From contig JAOUFJ010000005.1 in assembly GCA_029858255.1 (NCBI GenBank), positions 62,001-126,000 on the forward strand: DNA of 64,000 bases. The letters are read 5' to 3'. This document shows, piece by piece, positions 17,742 through 26,409 of this stretch. The notes beneath the pieces are model-generated. The model was given only the letters and a program-made list of their open reading frames with translations, had not been told where the DNA came from and did no database searches. Position 1 is the first letter of the stretch. Each line of letters begins with the position of its first letter. Made by a program: the position numbers and the translations under genes. The DNA comes from a candidate division WOR-3 bacterium. Its GTDB lineage: Bacteria; Hydrothermota; Tepidihabitantia; SM23-42.

Positions 17742-18651
17742 TACCCGCCTCCTTGGACTCTGGTTTGGCAGTTATGCCGTACGGTACATAACGGCTGCCG
17801 AACACGGAACCGAAACGCTGGTTCATTGCGTCGATGAATGTGGGGCGCTTGCGATCGATGAATTTACCGACGACGATCGGTTTTTGGAAGTCGATGTTAA
17901 GTTCTTTTGTATCCGCATTATGTTTGGTTATGCTCTGTTCGTGGTAATATTTCATTATGTCGAGCCCGGAACCCAGCCGGTTCCAGCGTGCATACAGGGT
18001 AGAACAAGGAGCGATAACTTCAATGAAGGAGAATCCCGGTTTGTTAAAAGCATCGACAATGGAATTCGTTAGTCGCCTGATGTGCAGAGCGGTCCAGCGT
18101 GCTACATATGAAGCACCACAGGAATCCATCAGGAAAGGAAGGTTGAACGGGGGCTCGAAATTACCGTAAGGGCTTGTTGAACAGCGGGCGGTTTCAGGCG
18201 TCGTGGCCGCAACCTGGCCGCCGGTCATGCCGTAGATAAAATTGTTCACGCAGATCACGATTAAGTCCATATTGCGCCGAGCCGCATGAATCAGGTGATT
18301 ACCACCGATGGCAACAAGATCACCGTCACCGGAAAAAACAACGACCTTCAGTTCCGGATTCGCAATTTTCAACCCGGTGGCAAATGGTATTGCACGGCCA
18401 TGAGTCGTATGGAACGAGTCGAGTTTCACGTAACCGGCCACGCGACCGGTGCAGCCGATTCCCGATACGATCGAGATCTTGTCGAGGTCGAGTTGCGACT
18501 TCTCGAGTGCGTTGATGAATGCAGTCACTGCCGTACCGATGCCGCATGCCGGACACCAGATATGCGGGATCCGGTCCATGCGGAGCAGCTGTTCCATCGG
18601 GTGGTATTCTGTGGTCTGTTTTTTGGTATCAGATATGTCAACTGCGCTCAT
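17734..18651 (-). CDS. korB: 2-oxoacid:ferredoxin oxidoreductase, beta subunit (TPP-binding)
   Basis: The thiamine-diphosphate and [4Fe-4S] subunit. At 305 residues it shows the cluster cysteines in HIWCPACGIGT (33 and 36), GIGCTG and IAPCSTLY. The TPP/Mg motif is intact: GDGDLVAIGG, then NNFIYGMTGGQ, with HTTHGRAIPFATGLK before it. This gene is the active reference for the two degenerate copies at 31972-33530. It overlaps korA by 4 nt (ATGA). KorB/KorA-type proteins act mostly on 2-oxoglutarate, but related branched-chain enzymes look similar, so the substrate is an inference. Confidence 0.94.
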   Translation of the reverse strand: MSAVDISDTKKQTTEYHPMEQLLRMDRIPHIWCPACGIGTAVTAFINALEKSQLDLDKISIVSGIGCTGRVAGYVKLDSFHTTHGRAIPFATGLKIANPELKVVVFSGDGDLVAIGGNHLIHAARRNMDLIVICVNNFIYGMTGGQVAATTPETARCSTSPYGNFEPPFNLPFLMDSCGASYVARWTALHIRRLTNSIVDAFNKPGFSFIEVIAPCSTLYARWNRLGSGLDIMKYYHEQSITKHNADTKELNIDFQKPIVVGKFIDRKRPTFIDAMNQRFGSVFGSRYVPYGITAKPESKEAGNV

Positions 18652-19805
18652 TGTAGCGCCTCCTTGATTTTTGCCAGTATGTCCTGGGGATCATGAACCC
18701 AACCACCACCATGTGGCGCGAGAATAGTTTTGCACTTTCCGTGCGCACAGCGCTCAACCTCGAGTGCAACCTGGCCGTAGTTCATTTCGACCGTGACCAG
18801 TGCCTTGGTTTTCGCGGCGAGCTCTTCAATTCTCTTTTCAGGAAATGGCCAAACAACGATCAATCGCATGAAGCCGACCTTGATCCCCTGCTTTCGAGCA
18901 AGAGCGATTGCGCGGTAGGCGACCCGCGAGCTTATTCCGTATGAGATAATGACGACATCGGCGCCATCCGTATTTTCCTCTTCGTAGCGGTAGATCTGGT
19001 CGGCATTCTTCTGTATCTTTTCGATGAGCCTTCTGACCAGGACTTCCTGACACTGCCAGTTCATTACCGGATACCCGCGTTCATCGTGCGTCAATCCAGT
19101 CACGTGAAAGCGATAGCCGTCACCGGCTTTAACCATGGGTGGAATCATATCGTTATCGGGTTTGAAAGGCAGGTACTTGCTTTTATCCCCCTGATAATAT
19201 TTTCGTTCCACCAGTTCTATTTGCTCGGCCTTCGGGATGACGACCCTCTCGGTCATGTGGCCGACGCACTCGTCGGCCATGAGAAATGTCGGTACGCGGT
19301 ATTTCTCGGCCAGGTTGAAACAATCGATCGTGAAATCAAAACACTCCTGCGGCGAATTCGGCGCAAGGGCGATTATTTCATAATCGCCATGCGAACCCCA
19401 GCGTACCTGCATCATATCTGCCTGACCGGGCAGGGTGGGCAGACCGGTTGATGGTCCGCCGCGCTGTACATTCACAAGGACACACGGTGTTTCGAGCATT
19501 GCCGCGAGGCCGATGTGCTCTTGCATCAACGAGAAACCCGGCCCCGAGGTAACGGTCATAGATTTCTTACCTGCCCAGGCCGCACCGATGATGGCAATGG
19601 AAGAAGCCAATTCGTCTTCCATCTGTATGAAAGCACCGCCGCATTCGGGAAAGCGCGCCGCGATTCTTTCGGCAACTTCGGTGGAGGGCGTGATCGGGTA
19701 TCCGGCAAAGAAACGACAACCAGCGGCGATGGCCCCCTCGGCGCATGCATGATCACCATCGAGATAGTGAGCACCGGTCAAGACGCCTTTTGGATCTGCT
19801 TTCAT
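18648..19805 (-). CDS. korA: 2-oxoacid:ferredoxin oxidoreductase, alpha subunit
   Basis: A 385-residue alpha subunit that pairs with KorB. It carries the signature GYPITPSTEV, EDELASSIAIIGAAWAGKKSMTVTSGPGFSLM and the conserved RGGPSTGLPTLPGQADM segment, followed by the 'swinging' C-terminal pyrimidine-type domain. The ATG at 19805 has GGAGAAAG in front. It lies 21 bp after the tfrA-like gene, so carbon-linked ferredoxin reduction and fumarate/succinate chemistry are encoded in one transcript. Confidence 0.95.
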   Translation of the reverse strand: MKADPKGVLTGAHYLDGDHACAEGAIAAGCRFFAGYPITPSTEVAERIAARFPECGGAFIQMEDELASSIAIIGAAWAGKKSMTVTSGPGFSLMQEHIGLAAMLETPCVLVNVQRGGPSTGLPTLPGQADMMQVRWGSHGDYEIIALAPNSPQECFDFTIDCFNLAEKYRVPTFLMADECVGHMTERVVIPKAEQIELVERKYYQGDKSKYLPFKPDNDMIPPMVKAGDGYRFHVTGLTHDERGYPVMNWQCQEVLVRRLIEKIQKNADQIYRYEEENTDGADVVIISYGISSRVAYRAIALARKQGIKVGFMRLIVVWPFPEKRIEELAAKTKALVTVEMNYGQVALEVERCAHGKCKTILAPHGGGWVHDPQDILAKIKEALQ

Positions 19806-19826
19806 CTTTCTCCTTCCATCATCAGG

Positions 19827-21482
19827 CTAGAATACATCGATCATTCTTGCCAGTGCTGCCTTACCACGGTAATCGGGTAGTAGAATGGGTGCTCTTCGCG
19901 TGGGTTTTATACCTGCTTCCTTCAGCATCTGCACGTATGATTGTAGATGACCGAGCGTCAGTTTTGCCGAGTTCTTGCGGTTCTTTACATACTCTGCGGC
20001 ATTGATTCCGGCACGGCGCCCGAATACGAGGCAATCAAGCGTGGAATTGCCCATTAATCGGTTCTTGCCGTGCACGCCGCCAGAGACTTCACCGGCTACC
20101 CAGAGTCCTTCGACACTCGTCCTTCCCCAGTCATCGGTTTCTACGCCGCCATTTTGATAGTGAAGGGTCGGGAAGACAAGTACAGGATCCTTGCGCATGT
20201 CGATGTCGTAGCGCGTGAACATTCTCATCATGCCCGGGAATGCCTTTTCGGTAAAACCGGTTCCGTTCTTTAGCTCAATGAGTGGTGTATCGAGCCAGAC
20301 GCCCCTGAGCCCGGTGGGTGTTGTTATTCCCTTATCACGCACATAGCATTCTCTGATGAACGAAGCCGCCTCGACGTCCCTTGGTTCCAAGGCGTAGACA
20401 AAGGCTTCGCCATCGATGTTTACTGGTTGGGCGCCGCTGCCCCGTAGCTTTTCGGTTAACAGGTGACCAACGATCTGGATGGGATATGCCGCGCCCGTGG
20501 GATGGTATTGAACGGCGTCTATGTCGCGCAACTTAGCGCCTGCACGGTAGGCCAGGACAACACCGTCGAAAGTAGCACCGTAGTGATTCGTGGTCGGAAA
20601 ACCCCTGATATGCAAACGTCCGAAACCGCCGGTGGCGATGATCGTCGACTGTGCCTTTACGATCTTGTATTCTCCCGTTTCCATATTCCAGAGCACGGCA
20701 CCGGTGACGCGGTTTCCGTCGGTCAGTAACTCAATAACAGGATAATGCTCGAGACAAGGTATTTCCCGGCTTCTGAATTCATCTCGTAGGACACGCAATT
20801 CTTCGAGGCCCGTATAATCGCGGCAGGAATGCATACGCTTCCTGGAGATCCCGCCGGCAAGTTTCTCTTCGAGATCGCCGTCTTCCTTGCGGTCGAATAT
20901 CGCGCCTAGTTCGCAAAGCCATTTCATCACAAGCGGTGCATCCTCAACGAGTGCGCGAACGACGTCGGGTTTATTGGCAAAATGGCCCCCGCCGATCGTG
21001 TCCAGGTAGTGTTTATCCGGTGCATCATTTGCGCGGTCGGCAGCTTGTGTACCGCCTTCGGCCATTATCGAATTCGCATCACCGTGCCTGAGTTTGTTGG
21101 TGAGAAGAATGTCTCCTATCGGCAATCCCGAGTCGTTTGCCAAGAGAGCAGCTGACGTTCCGGCGAGTCCGCCTCCGACGATCAGAATCTTCGTATCATA
21201 ATCAGCACGCGATAGGTCAACATCATTTTGTTCGATTAGGGGATAAGCCTCGAGCAGGTCGACAACCTCATTGGAACCACGTTCGCCTTTGTTAGGGCCA
21301 ACCTTGATTTCTCTTTTGCCGCCGGTAGCGAAATCAGGATGCACCTGCAGTACCTCGTCCCTTTCCTTCATGGTCATTGCTGGCGGTGTGTAGTTGACAC
21401 GTTTTTCTCTCGTCTTGCTGACCTTCTCGATCAACTTTCTCATGTATTCCGGATAACCGCCGATATATTTAATTTCTGCCAT
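19827..21482 (-). CDS. tfrA: Flavoprotein subunit of a soluble fumarate reductase/succinate dehydrogenase
   Basis: A 551-residue FAD protein of the SdhA/FrdA/NadB superfamily. The dinucleotide motif is GGGLAGTSAALLA at about residues 98-110; SIMAEGGTQAA (FAD contact), the substrate-site HPTG, and HYQNGGVETDDWGRTSVEGLW/AGEVSGGVHG follow. It starts with about 90 extra residues before the FAD motif and ends soon after the flavin-binding part, shorter at the C terminus than respiratory SdhA. With the iron-sulfur protein next to it and HdrB/HdrC, it most resembles thiol:fumarate reductase (Tfr) or non-classical (class E) enzymes. No membrane anchor subunit is present. Confidence 0.85.
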   Translation of the reverse strand: MAEIKYIGGYPEYMRKLIEKVSKTREKRVNYTPPAMTMKERDEVLQVHPDFATGGKREIKVGPNKGERGSNEVVDLLEAYPLIEQNDVDLSRADYDTKILIVGGGLAGTSAALLANDSGLPIGDILLTNKLRHGDANSIMAEGGTQAADRANDAPDKHYLDTIGGGHFANKPDVVRALVEDAPLVMKWLCELGAIFDRKEDGDLEEKLAGGISRKRMHSCRDYTGLEELRVLRDEFRSREIPCLEHYPVIELLTDGNRVTGAVLWNMETGEYKIVKAQSTIIATGGFGRLHIRGFPTTNHYGATFDGVVLAYRAGAKLRDIDAVQYHPTGAAYPIQIVGHLLTEKLRGSGAQPVNIDGEAFVYALEPRDVEAASFIRECYVRDKGITTPTGLRGVWLDTPLIELKNGTGFTEKAFPGMMRMFTRYDIDMRKDPVLVFPTLHYQNGGVETDDWGRTSVEGLWVAGEVSGGVHGKNRLMGNSTLDCLVFGRRAGINAAEYVKNRKNSAKLTLGHLQSYVQMLKEAGIKPTRRAPILLPDYRGKAALARMIDVF

Positions 21483-21494
21483 TTTTACCCCTTA

Positions 21495-22253
21495 TTATTC
21501 TGGTTCTATATCTCGCTCAGTGTATTTCTTTCTGAGTTCATCATTAGAACATGAGATCATCGTATCGAGTGCCCTTTTGAATTGTCCTTTTCCGATTTCT
21601 TCGACCCGCTTACGCAGGTGTTCTGGTACGCCCAGTTCATTACGCCCGTACATCCTCCTGCCCAATTGGCCGACGTGATACTGTACGATCTCAGCTGGAC
21701 AGCGCATCGCGCAGAGTCCACACTGTATACAGTCGAATGAATCCCTCGCCAGTGCCGGGAAGTCACCGCGCAGGGCTGCCTGTATATAGTCCATAACTTC
21801 AAGATCCTGCGGACACGCCTTGGTGCACGTGTTACAGGAAACACAGCGCGCGACTTCAGGGTAATGCTTGATAAGGACTGCGGGTCCGTATGTTTCCTTG
21901 TTGAGATCGTAGTTCGCTTTCTCGGCCGGAGTAAAAGGTATCTGGACGAGATACATGCCATCGTCGGCCCTGGTCTGACATGCCATGTCGGTCTGTAGTT
22001 TGTAATCACCCTTTTTCCTGAATACAGTAGCGCAGGCGCCACAGAAACCCTGCCGACACCCGACGCTGCGGACGAATTTGTATCCGGCATATTCCATGGC
22101 CGCGAGGATTGTGAGATCAGCCGGGACCTTATAACCACGTCCCATTATGTAAATAGTTATCCAATCTTTGATATCTTTAGCGTCAATGCCCGTTGTCGCC
22201 GATTTGTTCGCCTCGGCGATCCTGTCCATGATCGGGCTTTTTGTCTCTTCCAT
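21495..22253 (-). CDS. tfrB: Iron-sulfur subunit of the soluble fumarate reductase
   Basis: A 252-residue electron-transfer subunit. The N-terminal half is a plant-type [2Fe-2S] domain (SVGCRQGFCGAC, then TDMAC). The second half has two [4Fe-4S] motifs, CVSCNTCTKACP and CIQCGLCAMRCP. In methanogen TfrB these domains are fused to an HdrB-like CCG region; here the protein stops and the CCG protein is the separate next gene (22269-23207). That split suggests TfrA-TfrB-HdrB form one unit. The ATG is 15 bp from hdrB and the stop is 12 bp from tfrA. Confidence 0.87.
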   Translation of the reverse strand: MEETKSPIMDRIAEANKSATTGIDAKDIKDWITIYIMGRGYKVPADLTILAAMEYAGYKFVRSVGCRQGFCGACATVFRKKGDYKLQTDMACQTRADDGMYLVQIPFTPAEKANYDLNKETYGPAVLIKHYPEVARCVSCNTCTKACPQDLEVMDYIQAALRGDFPALARDSFDCIQCGLCAMRCPAEIVQYHVGQLGRRMYGRNELGVPEHLRKRVEEIGKGQFKRALDTMISCSNDELRKKYTERDIEPE

Positions 22254-22268
22254 GATTTGTTCTCCTGT

Positions 22269-23207
22269 TTATTTCTTCAACAGATTCTTCTTTTTCAGCA
22301 GAGTTACTGGATCAACAAAATTTTGATCAAATCCATAGAACTTCGCATCCAGATCAAAAGCGAGTGCCATAAGTTGAGTTACATAGAAAACCGGCATCTT
22401 TTCAAAATCAGGATATTTTTCGATCACTTCCTTCTGCCGATTGTCGAGATTAAAGGCGCACAGGGGACAGGTTGTAGCGATCGCTTCGGCTCCTGCTTTC
22501 CTCGCGTGACTAAGTATATCGTGAGCCAGTTCGGCAACCATATACTTATCCTGAACGGTTTGATAACTGCCGCAACACACCTTGTTGTAGGGTGTGCGTA
22601 CGATTTGAACACCTAATGCCGCGATCAAGTCATCAAGTATGGTTGGCGATTCAGGGTCGTCGATGCTTACCTCTTTTGGCCGCAGGATCATGCATCCGTA
22701 GTATGGCGCGATCTTCAATTCGCCCAGATTTTTCTTGACCGCGCGTTTTACCTTTCCGAACCCGATATCGCGCACCAATTCAAGGAAATGCAGCACTTCC
22801 ACGTGTCCCTGATAATCCTCTTCACGGTACATCAGGTCATTGATTTTCTTCATGTCCTCGGGGTTCTCATGAACCCTCAGATTTGCGCGCTTCAGCGTGT
22901 TGAAGCACATCGAGCACAGGGTCACAAGACGGCGTTCATTGGTAACGATACCTTGCTTGTTCATTTCCTGGACGCGGATCAGGTTCCTGACCGAGGCAAC
23001 ATGATGGATCAGATCATCGGCGGAGAGTGAGAATACGGTGCCGCAGCAATTCCAGCGCGGTAATTCGACGAGTTCGATGCCAAGCGCGCGTGCCGAGGCA
23101 ATGGCTGAATTCTCAAAGTTGCGTGCGGTCGTTTTGAGTGTACAACCTGGAAAGTATGGTATCTTAGATCCGTCGAGCAATAAATCCAAGTTTTTTTCAG
23201 CGTTCAT
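22269..23207 (-). CDS. hdrB: Heterodisulfide reductase subunit B-like CCG protein
   Basis: A 312-residue protein with two complete CCG domains: RWNCCGTVFS plus TLCSMCFN, and KVCCGSYQ plus TTCPLCAFN, with the leading Cys of the N-terminal PYFPGCTLK. In HdrB such motifs hold a pair of non-cubane [4Fe-4S] clusters that cleave disulfides. In class E succinate dehydrogenases an equivalent subunit (SdhE) hands electrons to the iron-sulfur subunit. Because it lies between tfrB and hdrC, it could serve either the Tfr unit or the Hdr unit, or link both. The acceptor cannot be told from sequence. Confidence 0.92.
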   Translation of the reverse strand: MNAEKNLDLLLDGSKIPYFPGCTLKTTARNFENSAIASARALGIELVELPRWNCCGTVFSLSADDLIHHVASVRNLIRVQEMNKQGIVTNERRLVTLCSMCFNTLKRANLRVHENPEDMKKINDLMYREEDYQGHVEVLHFLELVRDIGFGKVKRAVKKNLGELKIAPYYGCMILRPKEVSIDDPESPTILDDLIAALGVQIVRTPYNKVCCGSYQTVQDKYMVAELAHDILSHARKAGAEAIATTCPLCAFNLDNRQKEVIEKYPDFEKMPVFYVTQLMALAFDLDAKFYGFDQNFVDPVTLLKKKNLLKK

Positions 23208-23216
23208 CTGGCCTCC

Positions 23217-23621
23217 CTAACCCGTGAATTTTCTACAGGCACTCACCATTGCGATCTGAGGTAGCTGCTCCAATTCTTCCTTGGGTATGGCTTTGATGTC
23301 GATGTGATCTATAGCCTTTCTCAGAATGATCTGACGTAAAGCCTCGGCAACTTTCGAAACATCGAGACCGCGCGGACATCGCACAGTGCACGTATAACAT
23401 GACGCGCATACCCATATCGTTTTCGAGTCCAATACATCCTTCATGCCCAGCTGAGAGAATTTCATCAGTTGAGAAGGCGTGACATCCATTTCGCCTACCA
23501 TGGGGCAGCCACCTGAGCACGTGCCACACTGTTCGCACATCGTGACGATTTCACCGCTCAACTCGCTGATCTTGCGCATGAATTCTTCATTTTCAGAAGA
23601 GATGATCATTTTCTTAGACAT
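23217..23621 (-). CDS. hdrC: Heterodisulfide reductase subunit C-like ferredoxin protein
   Basis: A 134-residue protein with two [4Fe-4S] motifs, CEQCGTCSGGCP and CASCYTCTVRCP, in the HdrC arrangement, and a short helical tail. It carries electrons between HdrA and HdrB. The ATG at 23621 has a GGAGG ribosome site and lies 19 bp after mvhD; the stop is 9 bp from hdrB. Confidence 0.92.
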   Translation of the reverse strand: MSKKMIISSENEEFMRKISELSGEIVTMCEQCGTCSGGCPMVGEMDVTPSQLMKFSQLGMKDVLDSKTIWVCASCYTCTVRCPRGLDVSKVAEALRQIILRKAIDHIDIKAIPKEELEQLPQIAMVSACRKFTG

Positions 23622-23640
23622 CGTGTCCTCCTAAGAACTG

Positions 23641-24054
23641 TTATGCCCCGATTTTCAGCGGGCCAAGTGCGGCCATCTCATCAATGAATTGATTGACTAC
23701 CTTCTGGAATTTGCCGCCTTCATTAGCCGATATCCACTCGAGGCGTACTCTCTTTGATTCAATGCCCAGTTCGTCCAATAGATTCTTGAGCAATGCTACT
23801 CGTCTCTGGGTTTTGTAGTTGCCATTCACGTAGTGACAGTCTCCAGGATGACATCCCGCAACGAGCACACCCCAGGCACCTTTCTTGAAAGACTCCAAGA
23901 TCAGTTCGGGGTCGATTCGACTCGAGCACATCGTTCTGATGACTCTGAAATTTGGTTTGATCTGGAGTCGTGCAGTTCCGGCAGCATCGGCGCCTGCATA
24001 AGAACACCAGTTACAGCAGAATGCAATTATCTTCGGACCCGAATTGTCTTTCAT
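23641..24054 (-). CDS. mvhD: MvhD-type [2Fe-2S] subunit
   Basis: A 137-residue protein of the MvhD/FlpD family, which connects an electron donor (a hydrogenase, formate dehydrogenase or other partner) to HdrA. The five family cysteines are visible: CCNWCSYAGAD, MCSSRI and GCHPGDCHYVNGN. No hydrogenase or formate dehydrogenase genes are near, so the donor may be reduced ferredoxin, NAD(P)H or the Kor complex. The start is the ATG at 24054, which overlaps the hdrA stop (TCATGA) and follows GGAGG. A longer in-frame extension upstream lies wholly inside hdrA and is rejected. Confidence 0.92.
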   Translation of the reverse strand: MKDNSGPKIIAFCCNWCSYAGADAAGTARLQIKPNFRVIRTMCSSRIDPELILESFKKGAWGVLVAGCHPGDCHYVNGNYKTQRRVALLKNLLDELGIESKRVRLEWISANEGGKFQKVVNQFIDEMAALGPLKIGA

Positions 24055-26003
24055 GATTCCTCCTCGCCAAGTGCTGCGTTGATCATTGCTCTCAATTGCA
24101 CGGTTCTGAACCAGTGCTGTTGTGAAGCTCCGGAAGGACAGGCGGCCGAACACGAGCCGCAGCCCTGACATAGTATCTCGTTGACCTTAGCGACTCGTTT
24201 ATCGGCCCTCATTTCGGTTTTGATCGCATCATACGGACATACACTCACGCAGGTACCGCATCCGCAGCAGAGGTCCTCATCAACGATTGCCGTGATCGGT
24301 TCGACTTCGTACTCGCCTTTGTTCATCAAACGAATTGCTCGCGCCGCCGCGGCACTTGCCTGTGCGACCGTATCCGGGATGTCCTTTGGTCCTTGTGCAC
24401 AACCACAAATAAAGACTCCATCGGTCAGGGTATCGACCGGACGGAATTTAGGATGTGCTTCCTGGATAAATCCACCCGGGCTTTTTATCAAATGTAATTG
24501 CTCGGAAACCTTTTTCGTTCCTTCGCTCGGTTGCATGCCAACCGAAAGCACCACAAGGTCGAATTCCGATTCTATGATCTGACGACTCAACGTGTCTTCG
24601 GCCTTGAGCAGAACCTTCTTGGTCATTGGATCTTCGTACAATTCGGCAACCCGTCCGCGTATGAACTTAACGCCCGTGTTGGCCGCTCTCTTGTAGTATT
24701 CTTCAAAACCTTTGCCATAGGCACGAAGGTCAGTGTAAAATACGTAGACATCTCTTTTCGGGTCCGCCCTTTTCATCAGCTGAGAGAGTTTTGCTGCATA
24801 CATGCAGCAAATTCGTGAACAGTACTCATTACCGACCTGTTCGTCCCTCGAGCCAACGCACTGAATGAAGGCGATGCGTTTGCCGACATCCCTGATGGGA
24901 CTTCCTTCTGCTTCATGTACTATCATTCTCTCCATATCAAGGGCGGTTATGATATTCTCGCTGGGGCCAAAATTGTAGACCTTTTTCTCACGCGCATCAA
25001 AGATGTCATAACCGGTTGCGACGATGATCGTGTCTACGGTGAAGTTCAAACGTTCTGGCTTTTCGTCATAATTTATCGCACCCGGTTCGCACACGTCATA
25101 GCATTTACTGCAAGCGAGTGGGAATAATCCCAGACAGGATTTGTCATCGAGTATGTAGGAGTGTGGTACGGCAATAGGATTGGGTATGTAAATGGCTTTT
25201 CGTGACGTGAGTCCTTCGTCGTGTTCGTTGGGTACGACTACCGGGCAAACATCTGTGCAGTCATTGCACGCAGTACACTTCTCAAGATCGACGTACCTCG
25301 GTCTTTTCAAAACCGTAACATCATAATTGCCAAGATAGCCTTTGACTTCCTGTATCTCGGCATTCGTTATGAGTTCAATATTGGTGTTTGAAGGGACGTC
25401 AGCCATTTTCGGTGATAGAATGCACGCTGCGCAGTCTTCGGTCGGAAAGGTCCGCGCGAGTTTCACCATCTTACCACCGATGGACGGTTCCTTTTCAACA
25501 AGATAGACCTTGAATCCTGAGTCACCGAGGTCGAGCGCGGCTTGAATCCCGGCGATACCTGCACCGATGACCAGCGCGCGTTTGCCAATGGGCGATGTCT
25601 TTTTTGCCAGGGGTTCGTCCAGACGTGCCTTGGCGATCGCCATGTGTACGATGTCCTTCGCTTTTTCAGTAGCCATCTTTGGTTCACTGTAGTGAGGCCA
25701 CGAACACTGCTCTCGTATATTGGCCATCTCCATGACATAAGGATTCAATCCTGCCTTATCCACCGTTCCCATGAAGGTTTTCCCGTGAAATTGCGGCGAA
25801 CAGGCAGCCACCACGACCTTATCCAACCCCTGCGTCTTGATGTCCTCGATAACCATGTTACGGCCAACATCTGAGCACACGTGTGCATGTTCTTTGACCA
25901 TAACTACGTCACCCTGTTTCTCGGCAAAGGACATGACTTCTTTGATATCGACGACTTCTGAAATATTGCCGCCGCAACGACAGACATAAACGCCGATTTT
26001 CAT
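24051..26003 (-). CDS. hdrA: Heterodisulfide reductase subunit A (FAD, electron-bifurcating flavoprotein)
   Basis: A 650-residue HdrA, the flavoprotein that splits electron pairs in HdrABC complexes. It has the N-terminal CRCGGNI motif, the thioredoxin-reductase-like FAD motif GAGIAGIQAALDLG at about residues 147-160, a central Fe-S insertion (CTACNDCTDVCP; CSKCYDVCEP), a second dinucleotide fold with ATGYDIFD, and two C-terminal [4Fe-4S] sites, CCGCGTCVSVCP and CQGCGSCSAACP. It is the first large gene of the operon. Its ATG overlaps the stop of a 27-codon ORF upstream (ATGA), so its translation may depend on that ORF. AGGAGAAAG lies 3 nt before the start. Confidence 0.96.
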   Translation of the reverse strand: MKIGVYVCRCGGNISEVVDIKEVMSFAEKQGDVVMVKEHAHVCSDVGRNMVIEDIKTQGLDKVVVAACSPQFHGKTFMGTVDKAGLNPYVMEMANIREQCSWPHYSEPKMATEKAKDIVHMAIAKARLDEPLAKKTSPIGKRALVIGAGIAGIQAALDLGDSGFKVYLVEKEPSIGGKMVKLARTFPTEDCAACILSPKMADVPSNTNIELITNAEIQEVKGYLGNYDVTVLKRPRYVDLEKCTACNDCTDVCPVVVPNEHDEGLTSRKAIYIPNPIAVPHSYILDDKSCLGLFPLACSKCYDVCEPGAINYDEKPERLNFTVDTIIVATGYDIFDAREKKVYNFGPSENIITALDMERMIVHEAEGSPIRDVGKRIAFIQCVGSRDEQVGNEYCSRICCMYAAKLSQLMKRADPKRDVYVFYTDLRAYGKGFEEYYKRAANTGVKFIRGRVAELYEDPMTKKVLLKAEDTLSRQIIESEFDLVVLSVGMQPSEGTKKVSEQLHLIKSPGGFIQEAHPKFRPVDTLTDGVFICGCAQGPKDIPDTVAQASAAAARAIRLMNKGEYEVEPITAIVDEDLCCGCGTCVSVCPYDAIKTEMRADKRVAKVNEILCQGCGSCSAACPSGASQQHWFRTVQLRAMINAALGEEES

Positions 26004-26083
26004 CGCTTTCTCCTTTTGGATGTCAGCCTTTCAGGTAGCGCTAAATCCGCAATTTCTCCAGCGAAGTTATCAATTGCAGTCAT
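26000..26083 (-). CDS. 27-residue small ORF coupled to hdrA
   Basis: A 27-codon ORF, MTAIDNFAGEIADLALPERL followed by TSKRRKR. It begins with ATG 6 nt after AAGGAG and its stop overlaps the hdrA start in the sequence ATGA. It lies about 110 nt downstream of the predicted transcription start, after a leader hairpin. The peptide has an acidic N-terminal half and a very basic C terminus (five basic residues in the last five) and no membrane segment. It could be a leader peptide that controls the energy operon or a small subunit. No family was recognised. The coupling and the ribosome site make a chance ORF less likely. Confidence 0.55.
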   Translation of the reverse strand: MTAIDNFAGEIADLALPERLTSKRRKR

Positions 26084-26110
26084 AAAACTTCTCCTTATAA
26101 CTTATTAATC

Positions 26111-26164
26111 AGCCCGTTAGGCCAAAAAACATATTTAGACATGTTTTATGATATCTGACGGGCT
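26111..26164 (-). promoter_or_regulatory. Leader hairpin of the hdr-tfr-kor operon
   Basis: Nested inverted repeat in the predicted 5' leader: outer 7-bp arms AGCCCGT (26111-26117) and ACGGGCT (26158-26164), inner 7-bp arms AAAACAT (26126-26132) and ATGTTTT (26141-26147). In the minus-strand RNA it is not followed by a U-run, so it is probably not an intrinsic terminator. It may be a regulatory or protective structure ahead of the small ORF. Confidence 0.5.
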
Positions 26165-26201
26165 ATTATTATGTAATTTCAGGTATGAATCGTAAAGGTT
26201 T

Positions 26202-26229
26202 ATTATAGTTAAAATTGACTTTTTGTCAA
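26202..26229 (-). promoter_or_regulatory. Promoter of the hdr-tfr-kor operon
   Basis: Perfect consensus on the minus strand: TTGACA (26229-26224), 16-bp spacer, TATAAT (26207-26202). Transcription would start near 26195 and leave about 190 nt of leader before hdrA, holding the hairpin and the 27-codon ORF. From here to the korD stop (26230-26409) nothing coding was seen; a short TGCCC/GGGCA hairpin at about 26236-26247 may end the korD transcript. Confidence 0.75.
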
Positions 26230-26409
26230 CGACAAATGCCCTCGGGCACGTAAGTTGCTGTAAGACCGGTTTTCTTTCAGGTGTCCAGCCATAGTTCTTT
26301 CCAGAATATCTAAGCATTAGGTCTGTTTTTATGATGTGGGTTAGGACTCCCCTGTTGTGGTTGTTCTATTGAGTGCAGGTACGGAAACGACTTAAATGGC
26401 AAAAGACCT

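Noticed and set aside
26111-26164. Hairpin upstream of the hdr operon as a rho-independent terminator
   Set aside because: No U-run follows on either strand and it lies inside the predicted leader of a strong promoter; kept only as a leader structure.
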